From assembly GCA_016187945.1 (NCBI GenBank), contig JACPIT010000010.1, positions 62,001 through 126,000 on the forward strand: a DNA stretch of 64,000 nucleotides, read 5' to 3'. The DNA comes from Opitutia bacterium. GTDB taxonomy: Bacteria > Verrucomicrobiota > Verrucomicrobiia > Opitutales > Opitutaceae. Below are positions 52,921 through 63,200 of the stretch, piece after piece (position 1 is the stretch's first letter; each line of letters starts with the position of its first letter). A program made the translations under genes and the position numbers. The notes beneath the pieces were generated by a model. That model had not been told where the DNA came from, searched no databases, and saw only the letters and a list, made by a program, of their open reading frames with translations.

Positions 52921-55900
52921 TCAGAAATCGAAGGTCGTCGTCAGCGAGAACTGACGCGGATCGATGATGCGGTAGGAATACGGCGAACCATCAAGGTTGA
53001 CCGCGACCGGTCGGAGACCGCCATTCTCGAAGACGTTGGCGACGTTGAGCTGGATCTTGGCGCCGACTTTGTTGTTCCAAGTCCGGAAGCGGTAGCTGGC
53101 AAAGACGTCGGTGTAGTAGTGGTCGCCGTCATACACCGGCTTCGTAACGTCCGAGTAGTCGAGTGTGGGCTGGCCGTTGTAGTAGTTGGTGGAGACACCG
53201 GTGGAGCGGCCAAGATAACCGATGACAGCCTTGTCTTCCCAGCGGACGCTGCCGCCGACGGTGAGGCCCTTGAGGCGGCCGGCTTGGAAGTTGTAGCTGG
53301 AGAGGAACGACCAGCGATACTTCCGCTGTCCCTGGACCGACTGGCCCTGGAGGTCGCGATCGAGAGCAAGCTGCGGTCCGACATCGCGATTATAGACGCC
53401 TTCGGGGCTACCGGGGCCGTTTTCCGGGAAGACGTTGCTGTTCCAGCCGAAGGAACTCCAGAAGTTGGTGAGATTCACGGCACGGCCGGTTCCATCGACC
53501 TTGGTGTTGTAGGTGGCGTAGCTTTGGTATTGCGGCAGCAGGTAGTCAGTCGCCTTCGCCGCTTTCCAGACCGCCGTGCGGTCGTCATTCCACGGCGTGA
53601 ATTCCTTCAGCACGCTGGCGTATTTCGTGTCCTGCTTGCCGAAGGTGAACTTCAGGGTCCAGCTCCGCGTGGGGTTGTAGTTGAGTTCCGCTTCGACACC
53701 CTTCGCGACGGCATTCCGCGTGGCGCCGCGAGCGAACGTCTCGTAGTAGCCGTAAGGCAGCTTCCAGATTTTCTCTGCGGCGGCTTGGACTTCGGTTTCT
53801 TCCGCTGTGCTGAGACCGGAGCCGAAATTGGTCGAACCAATCGGATTATAGCGCGTGTCGTTCGGATGGCTCGCTTGCAGGTTGATCAGCGAAATCGTGC
53901 GCGCCCAGTTGCGGAAAAGGGTCTGGTCCATGATGCTGCTGAGGCGACTGAACACTGTCGGAGCGGAGATGTTCTCGTTTTCGTTCGAGGCCTCAAACCA
54001 AGTAACGCGAGCGAACAGCTTGTTGTCGAACAGGGCGAACTGAATGCCGTAGTCCTTGCCGTCACCCGTGGGCTTCGGCAGCGCTTTGCCGTAGAAGTCG
54101 TTCAGGGCTTGGGACGGCGGATTGAAATTGTCCGAAGTGTTGTAGCTGACGCCAAAATCGCGGACGAATTGCCAAAGCAGCGAACCGTCGTCGGCCTTGC
54201 GATCGATCGAGTTCCAATGCTGGAATGGGCGCAGAACGCCGCCGATCGTGCGGGTGCGTCCAGTGAGGCGCGTCCACCGGTCCCAGCGATTGAAGAGGAA
54301 ATCGCGCTGATAGACACCGTTCACCCACTTTTGCGCATTGGTGATCGCCGGCGAGATAATCGTGGTTTTGTCCGCTTCTGTCAGGGCCGCGAGGCCGCTG
54401 TTGGTATTACGAGCGCGGTATTTATCCTGGCGGAAACCGACGGTCGCGACGAGGCGGTTATCCCAGAAATAGCTGGTCGTGCCGGCGCTGATCGAATCGA
54501 TGATGCGCTGACTGCGGCCGCTGTTCGCATCGAAATCGGAGAACTGGGTCGTCATGTTCACCGGAATGAATTTCGATTGGTCGTAGTCGTAGACTTGGAT
54601 GTCGCCGGTGAAGCTCATCGGATCCCAATAGCCAGCGGATTTGGTGACGACGCCGTTGGGATCGTTCGGCGAAGCGAGGTAGTAGGTGCGACGGAGCGAG
54701 GTGCTCTGGTAGTTCCAACCCGTGGGCGTGCCATCCGCATTGTTGTTCGGATTGTTCATGAACCGGTAGCGACCGGTGTCGCTCGTGCTGGACATATACT
54801 GCAAGCGCTGGCGCAGCGTGGTCGCCATGTATTCGTCGCGCGACCACAGGCCGAGAACCTGATGGCGACCGAGCCATTTCATCCAACCGTTGCGTCGGGT
54901 GAAATCGGGGGTCCATGCGATCATGGCACGGTAATGATCGTCGAGTTCCGCGTTATAGTAGCTGTCGGGATCGACGTCCTGGACATACGTCTTGCCAAAA
55001 TAGGGATTCGCCGCGCCGGTGGGCAGATACTTGTTCGTATCCACGTAGAGCGTGGCGACATTCAGTTGAGCCACGGTGTAGTTGTTGCGAGACTTGTAAT
55101 CCTGACGGAACCAACCGGCATTGACGTAAAGATCCCACGGCAGTTCCTGCTCGAACTCGACGTTGTAGTTCTTGTTGCTCGCGCTGCCGAAGTTCATCGA
55201 GTTAATGTTAATGTCGGTCCAGTCGTAGATCGACTTGTCGGTCACGCCCGGATACCGCCAGGCGGTGCCGAGGATGCCGTTGCCGGCTGCGGTCCAGCCG
55301 CCCGAGGCGGTATAGCTGCGCGTGTAGTAATCGGACCAGGTGGGATTCGCGTAGACGCCGGTCGCTCCGCTTGTGCTCGGATACAGCGTCGGGTTGGCCG
55401 CGGGGTTGGTAGAGGTGCCGAAACCGGTGAGGTATTGGTATTGGTAGGTGGTGCGATACCAGCCGAGGAGCTGGCCATCCGCGATCTGCATGAAGCTGCG
55501 GTTGAGGTGAACGTCGTTGCCGCCGGCGATGATGCCGGGAACATACAAGATGTTGGGCGAGGTCTGGCCCGCAACGTAGCCGGCACCCGCTGCCGTGCCT
55601 CCCGGCATCGCCATGTAGCCGGTCGCTTCCGTGAAGATGCTGTAGCCGTTGTAGGTCGTCTTCGCGGGATTCCACTTGGAGGCGTCGTAGCCGGGAAGCG
55701 TCGCGATGAAATCGCGCAGCGCATTGGCATAAGGCGAGGAGGCATTGTTCACGATCATGCCGAGCGCCTTGCCGGTCTTCAGGCTGGAGATTGTATGCGT
55801 CGTGGAGTCGTAGTAGGGTTGACCCGCAAGATTCCACTGAGTCACGTAGTCGCGCGGGGTGAGACTGTTCGGGCGATGGTTGTCGTTGTCGTATTTCTCG

Positions 55901-56796
55901 AAGTTCGCGCGAATCGTGGTCTTCGAGAACGGCTTGATCGTGATCGCGGCGTAGTAGCGCTCGGTCTTGTCATAGGACGGCTTGCGCTGGAAACGGCGGT
56001 CGTCGTAGAGCGCCGCACCGTAGATCGCGACTTTGTCGTGAATCAAACCTTGGTTGAAGTTAACCGAGCTGCGGAATGAGCCGTTTTGATCCGTGCGGAA
56101 CGATATGCTGGCACTGTCTCGGTTGAGCAGTGCCCGAGCGGTGCTCTGGTTGGCAATACCGGCGGGGCTGCCGAGGCCGAAGAGCATCGAGTTCGGACCG
56201 CGGCTGATTTCGATCGACTGGGTGTTGTAGGCGTCGAACGGCACCGCGGAAATCGACGGATAGTAGTTCACCGCCGCGCTCGGCGATCCGAGACCACGCA
56301 CACGATTGGCACCGGCGTTCGTGTAGGAGGAGAAATTGCCTTGGCTCGCGCCCGCGATCGAGTCGATCACGCCATCGTTGCGGGAACTCTGGATGTTGGG
56401 CGTGTAGGTGAGCGAGCCCTCGGTGTTCACCTCGTAGCGGAAGATGTCGTTGATGTCCGTCGAAGCAGTGTCGTCCATCTGCTGCTTCGTGATGACGGAG
56501 ATCGACGCGCCGAGGTCGGCGAGATTCGTGTTCAGACGGCTGCCCGCGAGCGTGTTCGCCGCGAAATAGCCCTTGTCGTTCGACGTGGTGACGGTGAACG
56601 GCGACAAGACCACGGTGTCGTCTTTGGGCGCGGCAGCTTTCGTCGTCTCCACCGGGATCGTCTTAGGGTTATCCGGCTGCCGCTCGGCAGCAACGGGAGC
56701 CGCTTGCTGCGCCAAGCTCGTCTGGACGAGCAGGACGGCAAGCAGCGGAGCGAGGGAACGAACTCCATGACGGAGCCTGGAGGGTCGGTTCAGCAT
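52921..56796 (-). CDS. TonB-dependent outer-membrane receptor
   Basis: A 1291-residue receptor. The ATG at 56796 begins a signal peptide ('LAPLLAVLLVQTSLAQQ'). The TonB-box region 'VVLSPFTVTTSNDKGYFA' and the plug domain ('SRLNTNLADLGASISVITKQQMDD', 'RGPNSMLFGLGSPAGIANQ') follow. The long 22-strand barrel ends in the aromatic C-terminus 'FSLTTTFDF' needed for outer-membrane assembly. This plug form is common in Opitutaceae, where such receptors take up oligosaccharides or siderophores. It is divergent from a Gfo/Idh/MocA gene, suggesting carbohydrate uptake, but the ligand is unknown. It ends in a strong terminator. Confidence 0.93.
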   Translation of the reverse strand: MLNRPSRLRHGVRSLAPLLAVLLVQTSLAQQAAPVAAERQPDNPKTIPVETTKAAAPKDDTVVLSPFTVTTSNDKGYFAANTLAGSRLNTNLADLGASISVITKQQMDDTASTDINDIFRYEVNTEGSLTYTPNIQSSRNDGVIDSIAGASQGNFSSYTNAGANRVRGLGSPSAAVNYYPSISAVPFDAYNTQSIEISRGPNSMLFGLGSPAGIANQSTARALLNRDSASISFRTDQNGSFRSSVNFNQGLIHDKVAIYGAALYDDRRFQRKPSYDKTERYYAAITIKPFSKTTIRANFEKYDNDNHRPNSLTPRDYVTQWNLAGQPYYDSTTHTISSLKTGKALGMIVNNASSPYANALRDFIATLPGYDASKWNPAKTTYNGYSIFTEATGYMAMPGGTAAGAGYVAGQTSPNILYVPGIIAGGNDVHLNRSFMQIADGQLLGWYRTTYQYQYLTGFGTSTNPAANPTLYPSTSGATGVYANPTWSDYYTRSYTASGGWTAAGNGILGTAWRYPGVTDKSIYDWTDININSMNFGSASNKNYNVEFEQELPWDLYVNAGWFRQDYKSRNNYTVAQLNVATLYVDTNKYLPTGAANPYFGKTYVQDVDPDSYYNAELDDHYRAMIAWTPDFTRRNGWMKWLGRHQVLGLWSRDEYMATTLRQRLQYMSSTSDTGRYRFMNNPNNNADGTPTGWNYQSTSLRRTYYLASPNDPNGVVTKSAGYWDPMSFTGDIQVYDYDQSKFIPVNMTTQFSDFDANSGRSQRIIDSISAGTTSYFWDNRLVATVGFRQDKYRARNTNSGLAALTEADKTTIISPAITNAQKWVNGVYQRDFLFNRWDRWTRLTGRTRTIGGVLRPFQHWNSIDRKADDGSLLWQFVRDFGVSYNTSDNFNPPSQALNDFYGKALPKPTGDGKDYGIQFALFDNKLFARVTWFEASNENENISAPTVFSRLSSIMDQTLFRNWARTISLINLQASHPNDTRYNPIGSTNFGSGLSTAEETEVQAAAEKIWKLPYGYYETFARGATRNAVAKGVEAELNYNPTRSWTLKFTFGKQDTKYASVLKEFTPWNDDRTAVWKAAKATDYLLPQYQSYATYNTKVDGTGRAVNLTNFWSSFGWNSNVFPENGPGSPEGVYNRDVGPQLALDRDLQGQSVQGQRKYRWSFLSSYNFQAGRLKGLTVGGSVRWEDKAVIGYLGRSTGVSTNYYNGQPTLDYSDVTKPVYDGDHYYTDVFASYRFRTWNNKVGAKIQLNVANVFENGGLRPVAVNLDGSPYSYRIIDPRQFSLTTTFDF

Positions 56797-57023
56797 AAGG
56801 GTGCGGGGTCGGTTCGCTGGGGAAGCGAAGTGCTTGGGAGCGGCCCACGCGTGTTGGGAGGGGTGCGTAGGCGACGGAACTTTTCTGCACCCATCGCCGG
56901 GAACAGACAAATCACGTGCACCTCAGACAGTTCGATTTCCCCATTCTCGCATGCCCGGCGCGACGACTAGAAGCTCGCCGTCAACACGTGCACTGCCGCA
57001 CGCTTCGCTCTCATCATCGCACG

Positions 57024-58109
57024 ATGCCCTACTGCCCCACTCCACCGGACCTCGCGCCGCGCGAGAAACCGCAGCCCGTCGTCAACGGAGACGACTTCGT
57101 TTTCGCCGCCACGCACCTCGAGCACGGCCACATCTACGGCCAGTGCGAAGGACTCGTCGCCGCCGGCGCGCAGCTCAAGTGGATCTACGACCCCGACCCG
57201 CAAAAAGTCGCCGCGCTGCACGCGAAACACCCCACCGCGCGCGTCGCGCGTTCGCTCGATGAGATTCTCGACGATCCGGCAGTGCGCCTCGTCGCCGCCG
57301 CCGCCGTGCCGTGCGACCGCGGCCCGCTCGGCTGCCGCGTGATGCAGGCCGGCAAGGACTATTTCTGCGACAAAACTCCTTTCACCACGCTCGACCAACT
57401 CGCCGAGGCGCGCCGCGTCACCGCCGCGACCGGGCGCAAATACATGGTCTATTACAGCGAGCGCATCCACAACGAAGCCGCGATGCACGCCACCGATCTC
57501 ATCGCGCAGGGTGCGATCGGCAAGGTTCTCCAGGTAATCGGCCTCGGCCCGCATCGCCTCGGCAAAGCGAGTCGTCCGGCATGGTTCTTCCAAAAAGAAA
57601 AATACGGCGGCATCCTCTGCGACATCGGCTCGCACCAATTCGAGCAATTCCTCACCTGGTCCGGCGCGCGCACCGTCGAAGTCACGCACGCCGCCGTCGC
57701 GAACCACGGCAATCCCGACACGCCCGAACTCGAGGACTACGGCGAGGCCTCGCTGCTCGCCGACAACGGCGCGACGAATTTCGTGCGCGTCGATTGGTTC
57801 ACGCCCGACGGTCTCGGCATCTGGGGCGATGGCCGCAATTTCATCCTCGGCACGCGCGGCTACATCGAGCTGCGCAAATACATCGACGTCGCCCGCGACC
57901 CGCTCGGCAACCACGTCTACCTCGTCGACGAGCGCGGCGAACACCACATCCCCGTCGACGGACAGGTTGGCTATCGTTTCTTCGGCGAGCTGATCCTCGA
58001 TTGCCTCAACCGCACCGAACACGCGATGACGCAGCAGCACGCCTTCCACGCCGCCGAACTCTGCCTCCGCGCCCAAGCCGCCGCGCGCCGCCTGCCGCCG
58101 CGCGGCTGA
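57024..58109 (+). CDS. Gfo/Idh/MocA family oxidoreductase
   Basis: A 361-residue protein. The start at 57024 ('MPYCPTPPDLAPREK') is favoured because the upstream frame is shadow. The N-terminal Rossmann part ('FVFAATHLEHGHIYGQ', 'AQLKWIYDPDPQKVAAL') lacks a clear GxGxxG. The usual EKP is 'CDKTPFT', with D in place of E and T for P after the Lys. 'YYSERIHNEAAMHATDLI' and 'GGILCDIGSHQFEQFLTW' match the substrate-binding domain. These changes suggest an atypical member, possibly with altered substrate. It is divergent from the TonB receptor (227 bp) and convergent with the peroxidase gene (13 bp). Confidence 0.85.
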   Translation: MPYCPTPPDLAPREKPQPVVNGDDFVFAATHLEHGHIYGQCEGLVAAGAQLKWIYDPDPQKVAALHAKHPTARVARSLDEILDDPAVRLVAAAAVPCDRGPLGCRVMQAGKDYFCDKTPFTTLDQLAEARRVTAATGRKYMVYYSERIHNEAAMHATDLIAQGAIGKVLQVIGLGPHRLGKASRPAWFFQKEKYGGILCDIGSHQFEQFLTWSGARTVEVTHAAVANHGNPDTPELEDYGEASLLADNGATNFVRVDWFTPDGLGIWGDGRNFILGTRGYIELRKYIDVARDPLGNHVYLVDERGEHHIPVDGQVGYRFFGELILDCLNRTEHAMTQQHAFHAAELCLRAQAAARRLPPRG

Positions 58110-58122
58110 GCGGCCGAACGCG

Positions 58123-59583
58123 TCAGCGCGCGGCGCCCTCGTTCAGCGAACGTAGAAAGGCGAGCAGCGGCGCGACGTCGTCGTCCGCCAAGCTCATCGC
58201 GGCGAACTCCGGCGGCGCGTTGCGCATCGCGCCGTCGCGCGCGAGATCGCTCATTTGCCGATAAAGCCGGACAACGCTCTCGAGCGAACGCGTGCTGCCA
58301 TCGTGTAGCAGCGGACCCTCGCCACCAAGATTGCGCACGCTCGGCGTCTTGAAACGCGCCAGCGTGAGCGCGAGCACCGCCTCGCGCGACAACACGCCCG
58401 TGCGATTGAGCTGTCTCTCGATCGCCGTCTGCGGCGCCTGCAGCGCGGGATTGGCGTAGATGTTCCATAAGCCGAGATCGACGCGCGCGGGATCGTCCCG
58501 CATCGGCGCCTCGCGCCACGGCCCGGCCGCGCGCGGATGCGCAACGCTCGGCGGGAGGTGACGCTCCGGCGCCGCGTTCCGCTCGGCCAATGCGGGGACT
58601 GCCGCCTTCGCGAAAGCGCCTTCCCCGTGCACCGCATCGTAGCGATCCTGCGTCGCGCCGGTGTTGTGAAAGCCGAAATCCGTAAAATGCGGCGGCACGT
58701 GACACTCAGCACAGTTCCCCGCACTCGCCGAGCGCACGTAACCCATCGCACCGCGAAAGAAAATCCGCATGCCGCGCAATTCCTCTTCGCCAAAACGAAA
58801 CGGCTGATCGTGTCGCGCTAGCCGCCGAGTGGGATCGTCGATGAAGGTCGGTTTGCGCAATGCCGCCACCGCGTTGTGCAGCCGACGCGCGTATTCGTGC
58901 GGAGTCTCGCCGGGATTTGGCGCGCGCGGCAGGCGGTTGGCCGCGAGAAACGCGTCGTAGGGCGACCCGTTGTGCCGCCCTTCCCCATCCCGCGATAATC
59001 GAAGCGTGCGCACGAACTCGGCGACGAATCGCGCCGACGCATCGAAAATCTGCGCGTCGCTCGCCGCCGCAACGTCGAGCCCTCCCGCGCAATCGCGGAA
59101 CAGTGCCGCGTAACTGACGCGCCCGGACGCCGCATCGCCGCCATCACAGCGAATCACTGCTGCGAAACGCGCGAGCGCGGCACTGTGTTCGTCCGGCAGC
59201 CAGCCGAAATTCCGTCCCGCGAACGTTGCCCTCACCAAGTCCTCCATCGAGGTGAATTCGCCGTCCCAATGCAGCAGTCCCCACCCGCCCTGCTCGGCGG
59301 ACTCGATCAAAGTCGAGGCGTGGCGCGGCGTCAGTTCTCGACCGTCTTCCGATTGCGCCGGCACGGCGCTGCGCGCCGCCGCATCCGCGAAAGCGCGCCC
59401 GTGTGCACCGTCGGAGAGATGACACGTCGCACAACTCATCGCAGCTGGCGGGCGGGCGAACCGAATCTCGCGGAACAAACGCTCGCCGAGCGACGCATCG
59501 GGGCTCGAAGCGTGCGCAACCATCGCCACGCCACATACAGTGAGCAGGGCCGAAAGCCAGCGGAAGAACTCTCGGCGACTCAT
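58123..59583 (-). CDS. Di-haem cytochrome c peroxidase-like protein
   Basis: A 486-residue periplasmic protein. The ATG at 59583 gives a leader with a twin Arg ('MSRREFFRWLSALLTVCGVAMVAHA'). Two haem c motifs are present: C51-ATC-H55 and C291-AEC-H295. The parts 'LGERLFREIRFA', 'FKTPSVRNLGGEGPLLHDGS' and 'LESVVRLY' are typical of bacterial CcpA/MauG-type peroxidases. It probably reduces peroxide or oxidises a partner protein using two haems. The gene stands alone on minus; its 5' gap to the immunity gene (59584-59860) shows nothing notable. The exact subfamily is open. Confidence 0.88.
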   Translation of the reverse strand: MSRREFFRWLSALLTVCGVAMVAHASSPDASLGERLFREIRFARPPAAMSCATCHLSDGAHGRAFADAAARSAVPAQSEDGRELTPRHASTLIESAEQGGWGLLHWDGEFTSMEDLVRATFAGRNFGWLPDEHSAALARFAAVIRCDGGDAASGRVSYAALFRDCAGGLDVAAASDAQIFDASARFVAEFVRTLRLSRDGEGRHNGSPYDAFLAANRLPRAPNPGETPHEYARRLHNAVAALRKPTFIDDPTRRLARHDQPFRFGEEELRGMRIFFRGAMGYVRSASAGNCAECHVPPHFTDFGFHNTGATQDRYDAVHGEGAFAKAAVPALAERNAAPERHLPPSVAHPRAAGPWREAPMRDDPARVDLGLWNIYANPALQAPQTAIERQLNRTGVLSREAVLALTLARFKTPSVRNLGGEGPLLHDGSTRSLESVVRLYRQMSDLARDGAMRNAPPEFAAMSLADDDVAPLLAFLRSLNEGAAR

Positions 59584-59860
59584 TGGCACGCAGCGAAGTC
59601 GCCAGTCGAAATTAGCCATACAAGCGCCGGGGTTACTAGGGCGTCCTTGAATTTCGCATCGCGACTTTCGCTCTCTGCTCCACACCGACCGACCAGCAGA
59701 AGACGCAGGCACCAGAACAACGGCCACAACAACGCAAGGACGACCAGCCAGGTCAGCATGGAGAAACGTGGAAACGAGTTTTGGCCCGCGCTGAAAATGC
59801 CTGCAGCCGCCGTGGTGCGCGATGCAAACTCTGCGAAACGTCCGTCAAATCAGGGCAGCC

Positions 59861-60262
59861 TCACCATACCCCCTTTTGCGGATCCCGAAGCTGATTAATA
59901 CACTGCAAAATTCGTGGCACATCAACATCGGTAGCTCCGAGTTCCGGCAGGCGCTGCACGCATTGTTGCAGCGAATCCAAAAGCATGTTCTGCCGTCCGG
60001 TCGAATCGGCTGCTTTGAAGGCCGCGTGATCAATAGCGGGTCTGAACTCTGCCTCCTTTCGCCGTTTACTAAACTTGGCGACTTCGGGGTTAAGGCCCTG
60101 CGCGAGGGAGGTAATCATCGGAATGAACGCGAGCTCCTGAATTGATTCTCCCGCATCAATCGCTGCTAGGTGCACGGCGAAGTCGGATTCAATTTTCTGA
60201 CGCAGACGTCTGTAATCATCAGCGATGTCCGCGTCGATTTCTCCAGAAATCCAAATTTTCAT
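59861..60262 (-). CDS. Immunity protein of the RHS toxin (Imm44-like)
   Basis: A 133-residue acidic protein directly downstream of the RHS gene: the RHS stop ends at 60269 and this ATG is at 60262, six bases apart. 'MKIWISGEIDADIADDY', 'ELAFIPMITS' and 'EFRPAIDHAAFKAAD' resemble the Imm44 family of polymorphic toxin immunity proteins (from memory of the family). It should bind and block the C-terminal nuclease domain of the RHS protein in the producing cell. Base composition is visibly more AT-rich than the surrounding genome, as is common for toxin/immunity modules that spread by exchange. The position is strong evidence of role; the family name is less sure. Confidence 0.75.
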   Translation of the reverse strand: MKIWISGEIDADIADDYRRLRQKIESDFAVHLAAIDAGESIQELAFIPMITSLAQGLNPEVAKFSKRRKEAEFRPAIDHAAFKAADSTGRQNMLLDSLQQCVQRLPELGATDVDVPRILQCINQLRDPQKGVW

Positions 60263-60268
60263 TGGTAA

Positions 60269-63200
60269 TTAGTAGTCGCTTTTGTTCAGCGGCGGACGCT
60301 TCCCAAACTTACTCTTGTATTCAAGGATTCGTTGATGCTGCCAAGTGTGCATGTCCAGCTTAGATCCATGGCGTTCAAAGACCATTTCTGCATCGATCGC
60401 TTTGAGATATTTCTTGGAGTAGCGCTTCAATCCTCGCGTGGTTTCACCGAACTTTAGAATTTCGCCGGTCGACCTGTTGCGCAGGGTGTATCCGATCGCC
60501 GGTTTGGTTGTTTTCAGGCTATTTCCATGAACTTTTTGAACCTGAGGAAGAGCAACTTGGGACTCCGCTGTAAGGAGAATGGCTCCACCAGTGATACCCG
60601 CGTAGATGATCGCGTCAGATGACAGATCAATGAATGCCTGCGCCAGCAAATTGCCGCTGAAGTCGCCCTCGGTGAGGCCAAAATCATCCATTAGTTCCAG
60701 CGCATCCTCGTAATTACCTAGCGAGGTCACCGAAACCGGCGAGTAAGGATCTATGCCAATTTTTTCAAATACGCCCTCGAGCGCACCCCGAACCACGGGT
60801 TTCGCTATGGCATAAATCGTCGCGATAGCAGCAACGGTGACCGCGACCTCGACTAACGTGAAGTTGCCGGTGGGATCATTGAAGCGAACTGGAGAAGCAT
60901 GCGCGTAAAGGTATTTGTGCAGGGACGTGGGATCCGCGGCTGAACCTTCGTAGGTGTCGTGATTCCAGAAGCGGCCGGTGGATTGGTTGTAGAAGCGGGC
61001 GCGGAGGTAATACTGGCCTAGGTCGGTGTCGAAGCGTTCGCCGCGGTAGAGGTGGTCGCTGACCGTTGAGCCGACGCGGTGGAGCAGGTTGCCGAAGGCG
61101 TCGTAGTCGTAGGCGTCGGTGATGCTGCCGCTCGCGTCGGTGAGTTCGCGGACGCTGGCGAGGCCGTCGTAGGTGTAGTAGTTGAGAGTTGAGGGTTGAG
61201 AGTTGAGAGAGGTCGACTGGCTGATGAGGTCGTTGCCGTAGGCGTAGAGCTTCACCGTGGTGCCACTGGCGGTGTTGATGCGCTCTTCCAACACTTGAGC
61301 GTAGCCGGTGGGATTTACCGCGTCGGTGAAGTAGCCGGTGGCGCTGACGAGCGTGGCGGCGGCGTTGAAGAGCGTTTTTTGCCGCAGGATGCCGTCGGCG
61401 TCGTAGCTGAGGTTCACCGTGGTGCCGTCGGGCTTGCGGCGGATGATCAGGCGGTCTTCGAAGTCGTAGACGTCCGCGTTCGGCACGTTCGAGAGCGTCG
61501 AGGTGAGCGTGTTGCCGTTGGCGTCGTAAGTGTCGGTGTTCAGCCAATCGCGCGCGTTGTAGCTCAGCCCAACTTGAGAGCTCAGATTTGAAATCTGAGA
61601 CGTTCGGCTCTCGCGGTTTCCGACTTTGTCGAGGCCGTAGGTGACGGCGCCGTTGTTGCCGTGGCTGTCGCTGGCGACGGTTTCGCCGGTCAGGCGGTAG
61701 AGGTCGTCGTAGTCGAATGTCGTCGTGCGCGTGCCGTTCTCGACAATCTGGCGACGGTGGCCGGAGGCGCGCAGCTTGTATTCGTAGCTGTGGAGCGAGG
61801 TCGTGTCGCGGGCGACGTTCAGCGTGCGCAGGCGGTTGAGCGCGTCGTAGCCGTAGGTGTGCACGACGTTGTTCGGAGCCGTGATAGTTTCGAGGCTGCC
61901 GTTGGCGTTGTAGGTGTAGGAAGTAGTTGAGGGTTGAGAGTTGAGAGCTGAGAGAGCTGAAGTGTCGTCGACGTAGGCCAATCGGTTGGCGTCGTCGTAG
62001 CGGTAACCGAGTTTGATGCCGTCGCTGTTCGACGAGGTGATGCTCTCGAGCTGGCTGTTGGCGTAGTAGGCGTAGGTCAGCTTGCCGAGCGCGGTGTCCT
62101 TGTGAGCGCGGCGGTTGCGTTCATCGACGGGGGTGTCCTCGGCGTAGAGCATCGTGGTCCCCTTCTCCACCGTCGCGTCGGTGCGGTTGCCGGTGGCGTC
62201 GTAGCCGTAGGTGATCTTGTCCGGCGCGTGCGAGTAGATGAGCGACGGGTGCGAGGGATCGGCCTGCTTTTCGGTGAGGCGGTTGCGGACGTCGTAGAGG
62301 AACGTCGTGGTGTAGCCCTTGAAGTCGGTGCGTTTCCAGAGATTGCCCCACTCGTCGTATTGCAGGGACTCGAAGGCGACGTCGGGTAGCGTGCGCTTCA
62401 CGCGGCGGCCGAGCGTGTCGTAGCGGTAACTGGTGGTGTGGCCGCGCGCGTCGGTCTGCGTGAGCTGGTTGCCGAGTTCGTCGTAAGCGAACCTCGTCGA
62501 TACGAGGTTCGCAGTTGAAGGAGCCAAGTTGAAGTTGAAGTCGCCCGCCGCGAGCGATTGGTCGAGGTATTGGCGGACCTCGACGAGGCGGCCGAGGCCG
62601 TCGTAGCGATAGCGTGTGACTTTGCCTTCCTGGTCGGTGGCGGCGATGCGCTGGCCGAGTGCGTTGTAGGTGGTGACGGTTTGCGTGGACGGGTGCTCGT
62701 CGGTGGCCGGGTAAACGACGGTGCTCGCGCGGCCGTGATCGTCGTAGCGCGTTTCGACGGTGTTGCCGCGCGGATCGGTCACGAAGCGGACGTTCCCGGA
62801 GGCATCGTATGAATACGACGTGATGAGAGTTGAGGGCTGAGAGTTGAGAGTCAGATGCTGGATGCTCTGCTTCCGTCGCCCTGCGTCCGGAGTTCCGTCC
62901 GGGAAATAGACCACCGACGTGCGGTGACGGAGCTCGTCGTAGGTGTCGGTCACGTGACCGACGAGGTCGTAGACGGTCTCGGTGTAGGGATTGTCGGCGG
63001 TATTGGCCGGCGTGGCGTCGGGCTGGATCGTGAAGCGCAGGCGGCCAACGTCGTCGTATTGGAACGAGGTGCGGCGGCCGAGCGCGTCCTCGGTCCACTG
63101 GCGACGATTTTCGAGGTCGAAGCTGCTCGTCTCCGTTGCGCCGTCAGGATGCGTGACGGTGGTCTGGTTGCCGCGCGCGTCGTAACCGTAGCTCGTGATG

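Noticed and set aside
52858-56079. 1073-codon plus frame opposite the TonB receptor
   Set aside because: Val/Arg/Ile-rich antisense shadow; the minus frame has plug, barrel and terminal Phe.
59185-59898. 237-codon plus frame opposite the peroxidase
   Set aside because: No motif and antisense to the haem-binding protein.
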